From assembly GCA_012932295.1 (NCBI GenBank), contig JAAONU010000018.1, positions 2,908,206 to 2,972,205 on the forward strand: a stretch of 64,000 bases of DNA, read 5' to 3'. A program made the translations under genes and the position numbers. Of the stretch, positions 24,068 through 35,401 are shown piece by piece (the stretch's first letter is position 1; the number at the start of each line of letters is the position of its first letter). Below the pieces are notes generated by a model. That model saw nothing but the letters and a program-made list of their open reading frames with translations. It was not told the DNA's origin and made no database searches. Source of the DNA: Cyclina sinensis (taxonomy: Eukaryota; Mollusca; Bivalvia; Venerida; Veneridae).

Positions 24068-24765
24068 ATCTGACTGAAGTAAACGATCTAACTACAGTTA
24101 GATCTGAAGGCGATCCAATTAATTCTATTTTCTTGATAACCTGGATTTCCAGTATTGTTATTTATATCCCACCCAATCAGACTGCAACTCGTCTTTATGG
24201 TTTACGTGCACACATGGCATGTTAATGTTAAGCGTGTAGACTTTTATAGCATGTTTAAATCATTTTGAATATTTTGAAAATGTTTTGTGTTTCGTAGGAT
24301 GAATGAATTCTCCTTCGATTAATAAGCTTATTAATGTTTCGGCTTGTATTTTCTAATATAATATTATTGTAAAAATTACTGATATAAACAAAGTACCTAG
24401 CCCATGACTAACTAGGTAAATTTTTTAGCGATAAAAGTTTGAACTACTGTTTCTGTATCATAAACTGAGAAAGTGACTTGGTTTTGGTATCTCGTTCCCT
24501 AGTATTTCCAGAATTTTTACATTTATAAACAATTTTCTGTTTTTATGCATCGAGTCAGTCGCTTTAACTGTGACTTTTACGACAGATCCCAATTAAATAT
24601 AGATTTTACACATGCATTCAAATGATTAAAAAAAGAAACTGGTTTATCTTCAAAAACCTGAAAGCTGGGCACTGATTGGCTAATTGAAAGGTCATGAGAA
24701 GGTGACCTTCTATTGGTGACGTTCAGATCCTAATAGCAGAGTGTCAGAGCTCATTTTAATCATAT
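24068..24765. mobile_element. Unclassified insertion of about 690 bp in family E copy 2
   Basis: The AAGGTCA monomer stops after GTTTTGTCAAAGT and resumes near TTGTGTCAAATCC, with unrelated DNA between. The left end holds a perfect stem-loop at 24085-24104 (GATCTAAC-TACA-GTTAGATC). Facing ATCTGAA words lie near both ends, but clear terminal repeats are not visible. It includes a fragment of the TTAA-element family at about 24365-24563. Confidence 0.45.
24365..24563. mobile_element. 3' fragment of TTAA-flanked element family
   Basis: Sequence from ATAAACAAAGTACCTAGCCC to the end GAGTCAGTCGCT, followed by TTAA at 24564-24567, parallels 56820-57031. The left half with its inverted end is missing. 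Confidence 0.5.
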
Positions 24766-25277
24766 TGTGTCAAATCCTGTATGACTTAAATCCATAAATA
24801 AATGACAAAGTTATGACAATTTAAGCAAAATTCAATCATCTGACCTAGATGGTCATGGTCATTTTAAGGTCAAAGTCATATCTGAATTATTCAACGTCTG
24901 TTTTGTTGTAAGTGTTGCTTTTTCCAGGTATGAATAAAATCCAACCATAGATAACAGAGTTATGGCCTATTTTAGCAAAATTCAATAAATTAACCTCGAT
25001 GGTCAAGGTCATTTTAAGGTCAAGTCATGGTTGTATAAATAAAAATGTCAGACCTGTCAGAGCTGTTGTTTTGTCCAAGTATGCATCAAATCCATAAACA
25101 AATGATAAAGTAATTAAAATTTAAGCAAAATTCAACAATTTGACGTTGATGGTCTAGGTCATTTAAAGTCAAGGTCAAACTTGAATTATTCAACATGTAG
25201 GTTTTGTCATAAGAGATTTTTTGTCCAGGTATGAATGAAATCCAACTTTTAATAACAAAGTTATGGCCACTTTTAGA

Positions 25278-28095
25278 AACAAGGGGGCCATTGGCCCCAA
25301 AGTGCTCACCTGAGGACAGACTGTTATTTGTGTTTCATGTTAAATATCTAAGCTCTAGAATTCTTAGTTTCAGAGATCACTTTTTTTATATGTATATAAA
25401 GAAAACCCATGACCCCAAGGGCAGGGCCAATTTTGACCCTAAGGCCATACTTGAAACAATGTCTGTAAAGGTCCACAATATTTCATGCCAAATGACTAAG
25501 CTCTAGCCTTTGAAGCTTCAAAGGATATTTTCTTATATGTTTTTACTATATGCAAATAATGAATATTTATGACCCCCGGGAGGCCTAATTTTTACACCGG
25601 ATATAATTTGTACAAACTTGGAACAGGTTCACTAGACAATATTTCATGCCAAATAATTAAGCTTAAGGCTTTGTCATTTCAGGGGAGAAGATTTTTTAAG
25701 TTTTTACTATATACATATATGGAAAACCTATGACCCCTGGGATGAGGCCAATTTTGGCACTAGAGGCATAATTTGTAGAGGACTCTATAGATGATGTCAT
25801 ATACTAAATATCAAAGCTCTAGCCTTTGTCATTTCAGAGGAGAAGATTTTTTAAGTTTTTACAATATATACATATAAGGAAAACCTATGACCCCCTAGGG
25901 CGGGGCCAATTTTGGCACTAGTGGCATAATTTGAACAACTTTGTTAGTGGACCTATAGATATCATATACCAAATATCAAATCTCTAGCCTTTGTCATTTC
26001 AGAGGAGAAGATTTTTTAAGTTTTTACTATATACATATAAGGAAAACCTATGACACCCTGGGGCGGGGCCAATTTTGGCACTAGGGGCATAATTTTAACA
26101 ACTTTGGTAGAGGACCTATAGATGATGTCATAAACCAAATATCAAAGCTCTAGCCTTGGTCATTTCAGAGGAGAAGATTTTTTAAGTTTTTACTTCATTA
26201 CACGCAGCGTGGATTTTGACAACGAACACCCGTCCCCGCGATTTTACTGTCCGCGTTGAAGACCAAAATGACCACTGCGTCGAGTGTTCATTTGTATAAA
26301 ACGCGGGGGTCAGTGCGGCCGTCCGCGGTGTTCAGTACCGCGCCATGTCGCGGCGTCAGGTCGCGGGGGTTTGCGGTGTCCGAAAAAACGAAGTCGCAAC
26401 ACAATTTTACTTTCCCCTATTTGTTTTTCAGACGAGTTACAAAAACACGTAATTATTACCAGTTGAAGTTGTTTCTTTTTCTTTTTAATACCCCATCCGG
26501 TTAAACTTATATTTGTTGACGTTTGATGTTTGGTTGTATGATTGAGGGTAACACAGCCGATTATGAATAGATTTACACACCTACATGCCATCTTGTTAAC
26601 TTTAATTGCTGCAATTAATATATTTCCAAGTCTTCAATCGGTGCCGCGCTTGCCTTAATCCACTCGCAAATAAATTACACGCAAATAAATTACTAACGAT
26701 CATCAAACTGCGAAAAGTTAATAGATCTAATTTAAACTGTCAAAATTCGAACAAATCCACTCTAATTATGATGCATTTATGTACGCTCCTTTTTGTTTAC
26801 GCAAAGAATGACCATTCAAAGCAGTTGCTTCCGGAAACAGCTGATCATATTTTCAGAAAACGAATTGTCTGTGTTTTTAGGTCAACATGTGTTTAACTTC
26901 TTTCGACATCTGTATCGTCTAGGCGCTTGGCAAAAATTATTGATCGATTTTGCTATATAGTAACAAGTGTTTTTCAAAAATTCCAAAAACGAAAGTACAC
27001 AATAAACCTACACCGCATATGTACTTGAAATTTGGTTTTAATTTGACCAACTGAAGTTAGCCACAAAATACATGTAAGTAAAATAAGAATGAGTAAAAAG
27101 AAAACCGCGTACGTGTACTGTACGCTGAGTATGTTTAAATGCAGTAATCTCCAAGTCAGAACATCGCGGGGATGCGCGGCGTTCTGTCACCGCGACACGC
27201 GGTGGTCATACCCCTCGGCGGTTGTCGCGGTGGTCATTTTAGCGGATACCCGAAATTTCGGGTGTTCAGTCCACCGCGACTGGCCACCCGGAGACGATAC
27301 CGGCCCTGGCGACAATGTTAACAATGTCAAAGTCCGCGCTGCTTGTTCTGTATATATATACATATAAGGAAAACCTGACCCCCTGGGGCGGGGCCAATTT
27401 TGGCACTAGGGGCATAATTTGAACAACTTTGTTAGAGGACCTATAGATACCATATACCAAATATCAAATCTCTAGCCTTTGACATTTCAGAGGAGAAGAT
27501 TTTTTAAGTTTTTACTATATACATATAAGGAAAACCTATGACACCCTGGGGCGGGGCCAATTTTGGCACTAGGGGCATAATTTTAACAACTTTGGTAGAG
27601 GACCTATAGATGATGTCATAAACCAAATATCAAAGCTCTAGCCTTGGTCATTTCAGAGGAGAAGATTTTTTAACTTTTTACTATATATATACATATAAGG
27701 AAAACCTGACCCCCTGGGGTGGGGCCAATTTTGGCACTAGGGGCATAATTTGAACAACTTTGTTAGAGGACCTATAGATGATGTCATATACCAAATATCA
27801 AAGCTCTTGGCCTTGTACTTTCTGACAAGAAGATTTTTTTAATTTGCATTTTTGAAACTTCTTTTTTGGCCCTGTGACCTACTTATGCAACAGATCAGAA
27901 CCATTTGAACAACTTTGAAAGGGGACCACCCAAGGATTATTCCTGTGTAGTTTGGTTAATGTGCAGTCATTGGTCTCAGAGGAGATGTTGTTTTTATGAA
28001 ATTGTTGACGACGGACAATGCACGACGACGGACGCCGGACACAGGGGGATCACAAAAGCTCCTAATGAGCACATTGTGCTCAGCTGAGCTAAAAA
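25278..28095 (+). mobile_element. Hairpin-ended element, family A copy 2
   Basis: Begins AACAAGGGGGCCATTGGCC, then GTGCTCACCTGAGG. The core is monomers of 160-190 bp (GGGGCGGGGCCAATTTTGGC, CATTTCAGAGGAGAAGATTT). It ends with a GACGACGGACGCC tract and the hairpin AGCTCCTAATGAGCAC / GTGCTCAGCTGAGCT at 28057-28090, then AAAAATC. It contains the TA-flanked element 26201-27350 and sits inside family E copy 2. Confidence 0.7.
26201..27350. mobile_element. TA-flanked element with CpG-rich arms (copy 2)
   Basis: Inserted at a TA in a TATATACATATAAGG stretch of the family A core (TA at 26199-26200 and 27351-27352). Ends share GCAGCGYGGAYTTTGACA in inverted orientation, with a 4-7 bp length difference at the tip. 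The outer 200 bp or so at each end are rich in CGCGG/CCGCGG; the centre is AT-rich. Its ends resemble those of 3880-5582 (CAGCGCGGAYT), so the two belong to one broader family. The 82-96 aa ORFs inside have no recognisable domain. Confidence 0.7.
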
Positions 28096-28343
28096 TCAAT
28101 AATTTTACCTTCACTGTGAAGGTCATTTATGAGCCAAGGTCAAGTTCAATCTGGTCTACTTGAAGGTCTTGTCCAAAGGGTTGTTGTGTATAAATATGAA
28201 AACAATCCATTCAGAAATAAAAAAGTTATGATCAATCTTAAAGTTTTCGGACGGGAACGGCAACGGCAACAACAGCCATGACTGCAGCAATAGCTCGATT
28301 TTTTCTTTAGATTTAGCTTTTTAAAGCAAGCTAGCCTCTTCAC

Positions 28344-28749
28344 CATCGTTGGTACATATTCCGCACAACTACATTATGTACCGTGGGATAACTGACTGCA
28401 GATCATTCGTTTTCATGACTATTTATTAGCAATGGGAAGTAACTCCTCATCAAATGAGATTCCACAATACAAATAGATACTCTTCACTGTGAAGAGTATG
28501 TCAATGTGAAGAGTATGAAAAATGACAAGTTACTTAAAATAGACGTATTTCCCCAAGATTTAAACATGGGCGTGAAAGGCAAATTATAATGGGTACTTTC
28601 ATTGGCTGAGATTGGGCAAGGGAAATCTTTCGGTAACCAATGAAAGTAGGTAATGAATTATTCATGAGTACGAAATTTTACCAACCAATTGTCCCACAGT
28701 AGATAAATAGAGTGAAATGGAATGGATCAAACGTGGGTTTCCGATGATG
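28344..28749. mobile_element. MITE with 10-bp target duplication (copy 2), possibly MULE-like
   Basis: Homologous to 12172-12520 (shared ACATTATGTACYGTGGGATA and GGGCAAGGGAAATCTTT). Ends CATCGTTGG and CCGATGATG. Flanked by the direct repeat GCCTCTTCAC at 28334-28343 and 28750-28759. It contains an extra palindromic ATACTCTTCAC/GTGAAGAGTAT stretch that accounts for the longer length. Confidence 0.75.
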
Positions 28750-28759
28750 GCCTCTTCAC

Positions 28760-29600
28760 CTGTAGACTTTATTTTTTTTTGACTGATATAAAACTGGCCC
28801 TCAACCTAAACTCTTGGTTACACTTGATTCAGATTAATTCAAAAACACTATGTTTTATGTTACAACAAACCAAAATAATAACAAAACTCAGACATTATAT
28901 ATAAGATGCCAAAAAGCAATTAATTGATAGCAGGAGTAATTTTCCCTTCCTAATCTGCCGCATTCCAAATCATTCTTGAAACACTCAAGTATGTCAAATC
29001 TAATGAAATCTGAAACTTCTGAAACACTGAATTCATTTTGACATCTGAAAAAAAATATTTAAAAATCATGATCATTTTTTTTCAATTCTGTATCTTAAAA
29101 TACCAGAGTTAGTCAGGAAATCTGTTTTCTTCATAATTATCTTTTATGGACATGCAGTCACAATAAGTAAAGACTGACACATGATATTTAGATATGTTCA
29201 ATGTTTTCCTTATAAAGTTTAGGAATCTATTTTGCTTTAAGTTTTCTTCCCAACCTAAATACAATGCACACTCACACAGACTTGAAATAAGGATAGCATG
29301 AATGTTCTGATACAAAACCTTGGAATTTAAGAATTGAGCTTAAAAGCTCTAAAAAATTTTACTTACACAATCTACAGAGACTTAGGAAGAACTATTCTTA
29401 GAAGTTCTAAAATATGTTATACATATGCACAATGATGCTGCATAAAACTGACTCCCTTTAATAAAAGTGTTTACATTTCTGCATAAAAGGTGGACACCTA
29501 TCTTCATGTAAACTTCTACCAGTCATATTAAACCAGAATCTGCCATTGGTGATTATTTCTTGTCATCCAGAAACATTTTTATTTATTTATTGTGTTATAA
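28760..29600. other. Noncoding stretch
   Basis: AT-rich; nothing beyond short unsupported ORFs. Confidence 0.35.
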
Positions 29601-29655
29601 TTAAGAGAACCTCAAAACCTTTTGAGTTATACCCCAGACAAGAATTAAGTATGAA

Positions 29656-30780
29656 ACTTAAGAACTGTGTCCATAGTACACGGATGCCCCCACTATGCAT
29701 AAGTGCTCATAAACAAGAGCATGTATATCCTGTATGTAAGATTTTTTCTGTACATATACCTAAAATGATCTACAGGTAACCTTATGTACATGTTAAATTA
29801 AATTTACAAATGTAAAATTTATATGTTCAATTATTTATATGGTATATAGTGAAAAAATCAACAAAGGGCCATAATTCTGTTAAATATGGTCACAGCAAAA
29901 ATTCCTTCCTTTAATACCATCTACACATTAAAGCTGTTCATCCCTGGAAGTTTAAGCAAAATCTGCCATCCGGTTTAAGAGGAGTTGCGTTCACAAAATT
30001 TCTATATGGTATATAGTGAAAAAATCAACAAAGGGCCATAATTCTGTTAAATTTGGTCGCAGCAAAAATTCCTTCCTTTACTAAAATCTACACATTAAGG
30101 TTGTTCATCCCTGGAAGTTTAAGCAAAATCTGCCATCCGGTTTAAGAGGAGTTGCGTTCTTAAAATTTCTACATAGTATATAGTGAAAAAATCAACAAAG
30201 GGCCATAATTCTGTTAAATTTGGTCGCAGCAAAAATTCCTTCCTTTACTAAAATCTACACATTAAGGTTGTTCATCCCTGGAAGTTTAAGCAAAATCTGC
30301 CATCCGGTTTAAGAGGAGTTGCGTTCACAAAATTTCTATATGGTATATAGTGAAAAAATCAACAAAGGGCCATAATTCTGTTAAATTTGGTCGCAGCAAA
30401 AATTCCTTCCTTTACTTCCATCTACACATTAAGGTTGTTCATCCCTGGAAGTTTAAGCAAAATCTGCCATCCGGTTTAAGAGGAGTTGCGTTCACAAAAT
30501 TTCTACATAGTATATAGTGAAAAAATCAACAAAGGGCCATAATTCTGTTAAATTTGGTCGCAGCGAAAATTCCTTCCTTTACTAAAATCTACGCATTAAG
30601 GTTGTTCATCCCTGGAAGTTTAAGCAAAATCTGCCATCCGCTTTAAGAGGAGTTGCGTTCACAAGATTTCGGGACGTACGGACAGACGTAGGGACGGACG
30701 GACAGATGTACGGACGAACGGACAGACGTACGGACGGACAAGTGCAATGCTATATGCTCCCCACTTTGTGGGGGCATAAA
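29656..30780 (+). mobile_element. Hairpin-ended element D with five 167-bp monomers
   Basis: The 5' part has ACGGATGCCCCCACTATGC. Between 29838 and about 30665 a 167-bp unit repeats five times with high identity (GTATATAGTG at 29842, 30009, 30176, 30343 and 30510). Next come a CGGACGGACAGAYGTA tract and a terminal hairpin at 30753-30778 (TATGCTCCCCAC / GTGGGGGCATA), followed by AAAAATA. Inserted in family C. Noncoding. Confidence 0.7.
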
Positions 30781-30799
30781 AATACAAAGGGCAATAACC

Positions 30800-31283
30800 C
30801 AAAAACTAGAAATGGGTTTTTGATTGAACAAAAACATATGTCTCCCCCCAGCCAGATGCTGCAGGTAGTATTGAGTCAGACGATTGTAAAATTTGACATT
30901 TAACCTCCAAATGTGACCTTGACCTTGAGACACCACACCCGCAAAGTGGGTTCTGCACGTCGCCTTGATGAGGTGAACATCTGACCCAAGTTTCATAAAA
31001 ATCCTTCAAGGGCTTTGTAAGATACAGAGCGGACACGATTTTGTGGCATTTGACATTTAACCTCCAAGTGTGACCTTGACCTTGAGACACCACACCAGCA
31101 AAGTGGGTTCTGCACGTGGCCTTAATGAGGTGAACATCTGACCCAAGTTTCATAAAAATCCTTCAAGGGCTTTGGAAGATACAGAGCGGACACGATTTTG
31201 TGACGGACAGACAGACGGACGGACGGACGGACGGACAACCGGGAGAAAAACAATATGTCTCCCCCATTTTTGGGGGGAAACAT
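30800..31283 (+). mobile_element. Hairpin-ended element, family B copy 1
   Basis: Begins near CTAGAAATGGGTTTTTGATTG, then ACATATGTCTCCCCCC. The core is two copies of a 163-bp unit (TGACCTTGACCTTGAGACAC, GGGTTCTGCACGT, ACAGAGCGGACACGA). Then (CGGA)n and the hairpin ATGTCTCCCCC-ATTTTT-GGGGGGAAACAT at 31255-31283. The ORFs of 115-117 aa on the minus strand are repeat read-through. Confidence 0.75.
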
Positions 31284-31720
31284 AATTATGTGAAAGAGAG
31301 ATATGGTTTTTGAGCACTACATCTCTCCACAGTGAGATCTATTCACCTATGCAGTTTCAAGTTAGTTATCTTCAATACCTTTAAGTTATGCCCCAGACAA
31401 GAATTAAGTATGAAAAATTACAACGGCAATAACTAAAAAATTATGAGGAAGAGAGTTAAAGTTCTTTGGCACTACACCTCTCCACAATGAGATCTCTTCA
31501 TCTATGAAGTTTCAAGTTAATATCTTCAATATCAGAGAATGAAAAATTACAATGGGCAATAACTCAAAAATTGTGAGAAATAGAGTTATGGTTCTTGGGC
31601 ACTGCACCTCCCTACAATGAGATATATTCAACTATGAAGTTTCAAGTTATATCTTCAATACCTTTCAAGTTATGCCCCATACAAGCATTAAGAATGAAAA
31701 ATTACAAAAGGCAATAAGTA

Positions 31721-33209
31721 AACAAGAGGGCCATGATGGCCCTAGATCGCTCACCTGAGTATTTTGGCTGTAGCTTTGCAGTTAAGCAGTATTTCATGTT
31801 TTAACTGAAAATATGTAAGTAATGTAAATATAAATATGTAAATATGTAAAATATAAGTCAATAAATAAAGGCTCTATGACAGAAAGTGGAAATATCTATC
31901 ATAAGCTATGGTGACCTTGACCCTGACCCAGTGACCTCAAACCCTACCCATGGGTAGAGGTCCATGCAAGCATCCTATATACCGAATATCAAAGATATTG
32001 GTCATTAAATGAAAGCTGTATGAGGTACAGTATTTAAACCTACTTTTGTCCTTGGTGACCTCTAATCTAATCATTCCAAAAAGCTTGATAAAGCTTGCTT
32101 CATGCCAAATTTTAAAATTCTAGGCTTTGTGGTTTCAGACATGAAGAATTTTTAAAGATTTTCTTCTATACTATTTAAAACTTGTGACCCCTCGGGAGGG
32201 GCCAATAGTGACCCTAGGAAAATTTTTCTAACATACTTGAGAGACGTCCTCCAGACATTGCTACATACCAAATCGTAAGGCTCAGGGCCTTGTAGTTTCA
32301 TACAAGAAGATTTTTCAAAGTTTACCCTATATGAATTTATGTAAAAATCAGTTAACCCCAGGTGGGGCCAAATTTGACCCCAGAGGTATAATTTCAACTA
32401 ACTTGGTTGAGGTTTACTAGACCTTGCCACATAAAAAATCTTAAGGATCAGGGCCTTGCGGTTTCAGACAAGAAAATTTTCAGTTTTCCCTATGTAAAAT
32501 CAATCGACCCCTGGGGCGGGGCCAAATTTGACCCCAGAGGCATAATTTAAACAAACTTGGTAGAGGTCCACATGACAATGCTACATACCAAATCTTAAGG
32601 CTCTGAGGGCCTTGTGGTTTCAGACAATAAGATTTTTAAAGTTTCACTATATAAGCCTATGTAAAATCCATTGGCCCCTGGGGCAGGGCCAAATTTGACC
32701 CCAGGTGTATAATTTGAACAAACTTGGTAGAGGTCCACAAGACAATGCTACAAACAAAATCTGAAGGCTCAGGTCCTTGTGGTTTCAGACAAGAAGATTT
32801 TGTAAAGTTTCACAATGTTAAATAAGTTGACCCCAGGGGCAGGGCCAAATTTGACCCAAGAGGCATAATTTGAACAAACTTGGTAGAGGTCTACAAGACA
32901 ATTCTACATACCAAATCTTAAGGCTCAGGGCCTTGTGGTTTCAGACAAGAAGATTTTCAAAGTTTTTCCTTTCAATTGCCATAGCAACCAGAGTTCTTGA
33001 TGGAATTGAATTCTTTGAACAAATTTGGTAGAGCTTCATGCAAGGAACATCCCTGCAAAGTTTCAACAAATTTGGCCACGTGGTTTAGGAAGAGAAGTTG
33101 TTTAAAGAAATTGTTGACGCACGCACACAGATGCACGGACGATGGACGACGGACAATGGGCCATCACAAAAGCTCACCTTGAGGTGATTGTCCTCAGGTG
33201 AGCTAAAAA
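31721..33209 (+). mobile_element. Hairpin-ended element, family A copy 3
   Basis: Begins AACAAGAGGGCCATGATGG with the CGCTCACCTGAG motif just downstream. Core monomers of about 150-180 bp run from TGACCCCTGGGGCGGGGCC through AACTTGGTAGAGGTCCAC to TGGTTTCAGACAAGAAGATT. It ends with ACGGACGATGGACGACGG and the hairpin AGCTCACCTTGAGG / CCTCAGGTGAGCT at 33171-33204, then AAAAA. A textbook member of the family. Confidence 0.8.
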
Positions 33210-34500
33210 TACTATAGTCAGGCGACACAATAACACACAATTAGCTACTAATTCTAACTAAAACGGTTCACTTTCACATCAGGAGCTGTAATGCATCCAA
33301 AAACACATTAAACATCTATTTAGTAGTCCAGTTTAGATATTCTGTGTTTAACAGAGAATTTTAACAGATGAACTCTTTTCACTAGAAATATCATCTCTTA
33401 AAGAATGTATAAAAAGCTTGATTCCTTAAAAAGATACTACCAACTTTCCTTGGAACATTAAGGGCAAAGCCAGAAGCTAATGGTTCCAATTTGTGTGAAC
33501 TATACCATGCCAGATTTATCAGTAAGAAGTAATTTGTGGCAGTGCTTTTTTTTTAAGTTAGTTACTTTTACCAATGTGTATGAAAATAGTAACTATAGAG
33601 CTGTAAGAGATCAAATACCAGACATTCATGGAAGAACACCTTTGCCTTCAGGTGAGCTCAAAGTCTCAGAAATATATCATATCTCTTCAACATAGATTTG
33701 GTGATAGGAAATACCAATATACTCTGCAGGAATCAATTAGATAATACTATTTACAAATTCTATTTAGTGCAGTAGGTTTTTGTCAATTCAGAAAACAAGC
33801 AATTACTTTTATCTTTTGATTGAGTTCACTGCCAATTTGGTTTTCCTTCAAGTTTTTTTCACTGTTTTCAAAACAATGTACCTTTGAGCTAGATCTTTTT
33901 ATCAAGGAAGGGGTAGACTGCATACACCTTCCATTATATATTCAGGACAAAATGAAACAAGGCTATTATTATTCACAAAATTGAAAGCATCTTCAATGAC
34001 CATAGTTGGGTGTGTGGGCTTGACATCGAAATATTGGCTCACACAACTTCTTTGCTTCGCAATGCAAGTTGATATAGCAGGTTGAGGGCAAGGGCAACTT
34101 GTCCCTGCTAACATTAAATCCAGATAAAATGGTAAAACACCAGTCTATGTACAAAAACCAGTCACAGAATAATGATGTATCCCTTGTTTCCATCATGTGT
34201 TCTATTTCAGATAAATGTGTTATCTAGACTAAAAATTCAGTAAGCCATTATAGACTTTTTCAATATGAGGATATAGATATAACAAACAACTTTGCAGTAA
34301 TCAATAAAATGTATTCTGGAACTTTGCAAACAATTCTCCTATTAAATAGCGGGAAAGCTCAAAAATAATTATTTCATATCTCTGGAATTGTTCATGCACC
34401 CAGTTCAAGAATCATTCATGAATTTTCAGTGAAAAGAAAATAGGGAAGGGGGAAGCAGACTATTTCTGAGAAAAAAATATGCCTCCCGACCCCAATAACA
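33210..34500. other. Noncoding stretch with weak exon-like segments
   Basis: At 33595-33650 an open plus-strand segment runs into CTTCAG/GTGAGC, and minus-strand ORFs of about 70 aa lie at 33902-34196. None has a matching pair of splice borders or a recognisable protein, so no gene is called. Confidence 0.3.
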
Positions 34501-35240
34501 TGTCATTTACCATGAAGAATACAAAAATCATGTGACTAGAACATGCTGATAATATACATAACTACACTTGGTCACAACCATTGCCATGAAGTTTCTTCAA
34601 AATCCAACCAACAGTTATAGAGATATGCCCAACTGTATTTAAATTTGGACAAATCAAGGGCTGCAACTCTGGTAAAAATCATCCAACCACTGTCAGCCAA
34701 AAATTTGGGTATAAACTACATGTCTTGCTAATTACCATTGCAGTGATGTTTCGACAAAATCTAACCAGTAGTTATAGAAATAAGACCAACTGTATTCAAA
34801 TCAAGGGCCTAACTTTGCTGAAAATCATCCAATTGGAACAAAACTCTAGCTTATAATCATTCCTGTGAAGTTTCCTTAAAATCTGATCTGTGGTTATATA
34901 GACTGCCTAAATGTATTTACATCTGGACAAATCAAGGGCCACAACTAAAGCTAAAAATAACTGCTAACAACTAAAATTCAGCCAACTGGAATACATCAAT
35001 AAAAGGGGTAACTCTACTTGCTACAATCATTTTTTGTTAAGTTTGATTATTTTTTAGAGGTCATGGAGATATGTCCGTATGTGTTCAAATTTGGACAAAT
35101 CAAGGCCCATAACTTTGCTGAAAATCGCTGAATTGAAAAATGCCATCAATATGCTCAACTAGGCAAATGGTACCAATAAATCATAGCAAGTTCCACTAAA
35201 ATCCGATCAGCAGTTATGGCAATTATTCTGATTCTTTAAA
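34500..35240 (+). repeat. Degenerate tandem core repeat (about 130-165 bp unit)
   Basis: Four to five diverged units with GGACAAATCAAGGGCC, CATAACTTTGCTGAAAATC and GAAGTTTC blocks (near 34655, 34797, 34928 and 35094). The style matches cores of the hairpin elements, but neither terminus was found. Confidence 0.55.
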
Positions 35241-35401
35241 GTCCTTGAAATTCATGATTTTTAAGTGAATCAGATTAATACATAAGAGTTTGTCAACTGA
35301 GAATAGTGGTTCCTTCATTAACTGTTTATTGATAACACAAGAACAAAAAATGGAACACTGAAAAACAGAACAATTCTGTTCAGAAACTGTTCATGAACAA
35401 A

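Larger units (their letters stand above)
23218..28330 (+). mobile_element. AAGGTCA-core hairpin element, family E copy 2 (multiply interrupted)
   Basis: Begins ACAAAAGCCACCGCAAGC, then GGGGCCATGCTCGACTTTTT. It carries the same 150-bp AAGGTCA monomers as 1-2560 and ends with CGGACGGGAACGGCAACGG and an imperfect hairpin at about 28290-28330 (AGCTCGATTTTTTC / AAAGCAAGCT). It is interrupted by an unclassified insertion (24068-24765) and by a family A element (25278-28095) that itself contains a TA-flanked element. Confidence 0.7.
29600..31720 (+). repeat. Outer repeat (family C) interrupted by two hairpin elements
   Basis: Monomers of about 130-155 bp with GTTATGCCCCAGACAAG, GGGCAATAACTMAAAAATT and TCTCCACAATGAGATCT blocks, seen clearly at 31290-31720. 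The same unit begins at 29600-29655, is split by element D, resumes at 30779-30800, is split by element B1 and continues from 31284. Its own ends were not found. Confidence 0.55.

Noticed and set aside
26256..26591. ORFs of 82-93 aa in the CpG-rich arm as a transposase remnant
   Set aside because: Composition follows the CGCGG words and no DDE/DDD or zinc-finger pattern is visible.
30643..31153. ORFs of 115-117 aa on the minus strand (also 47037-47941)
   Set aside because: They read through family B core monomers and recur with the repeat; no domain or start context.
33902..34196. Minus-strand ORFs of 67-70 aa as a gene fragment
   Set aside because: Two overlapping frames, no splice borders, no family resemblance.
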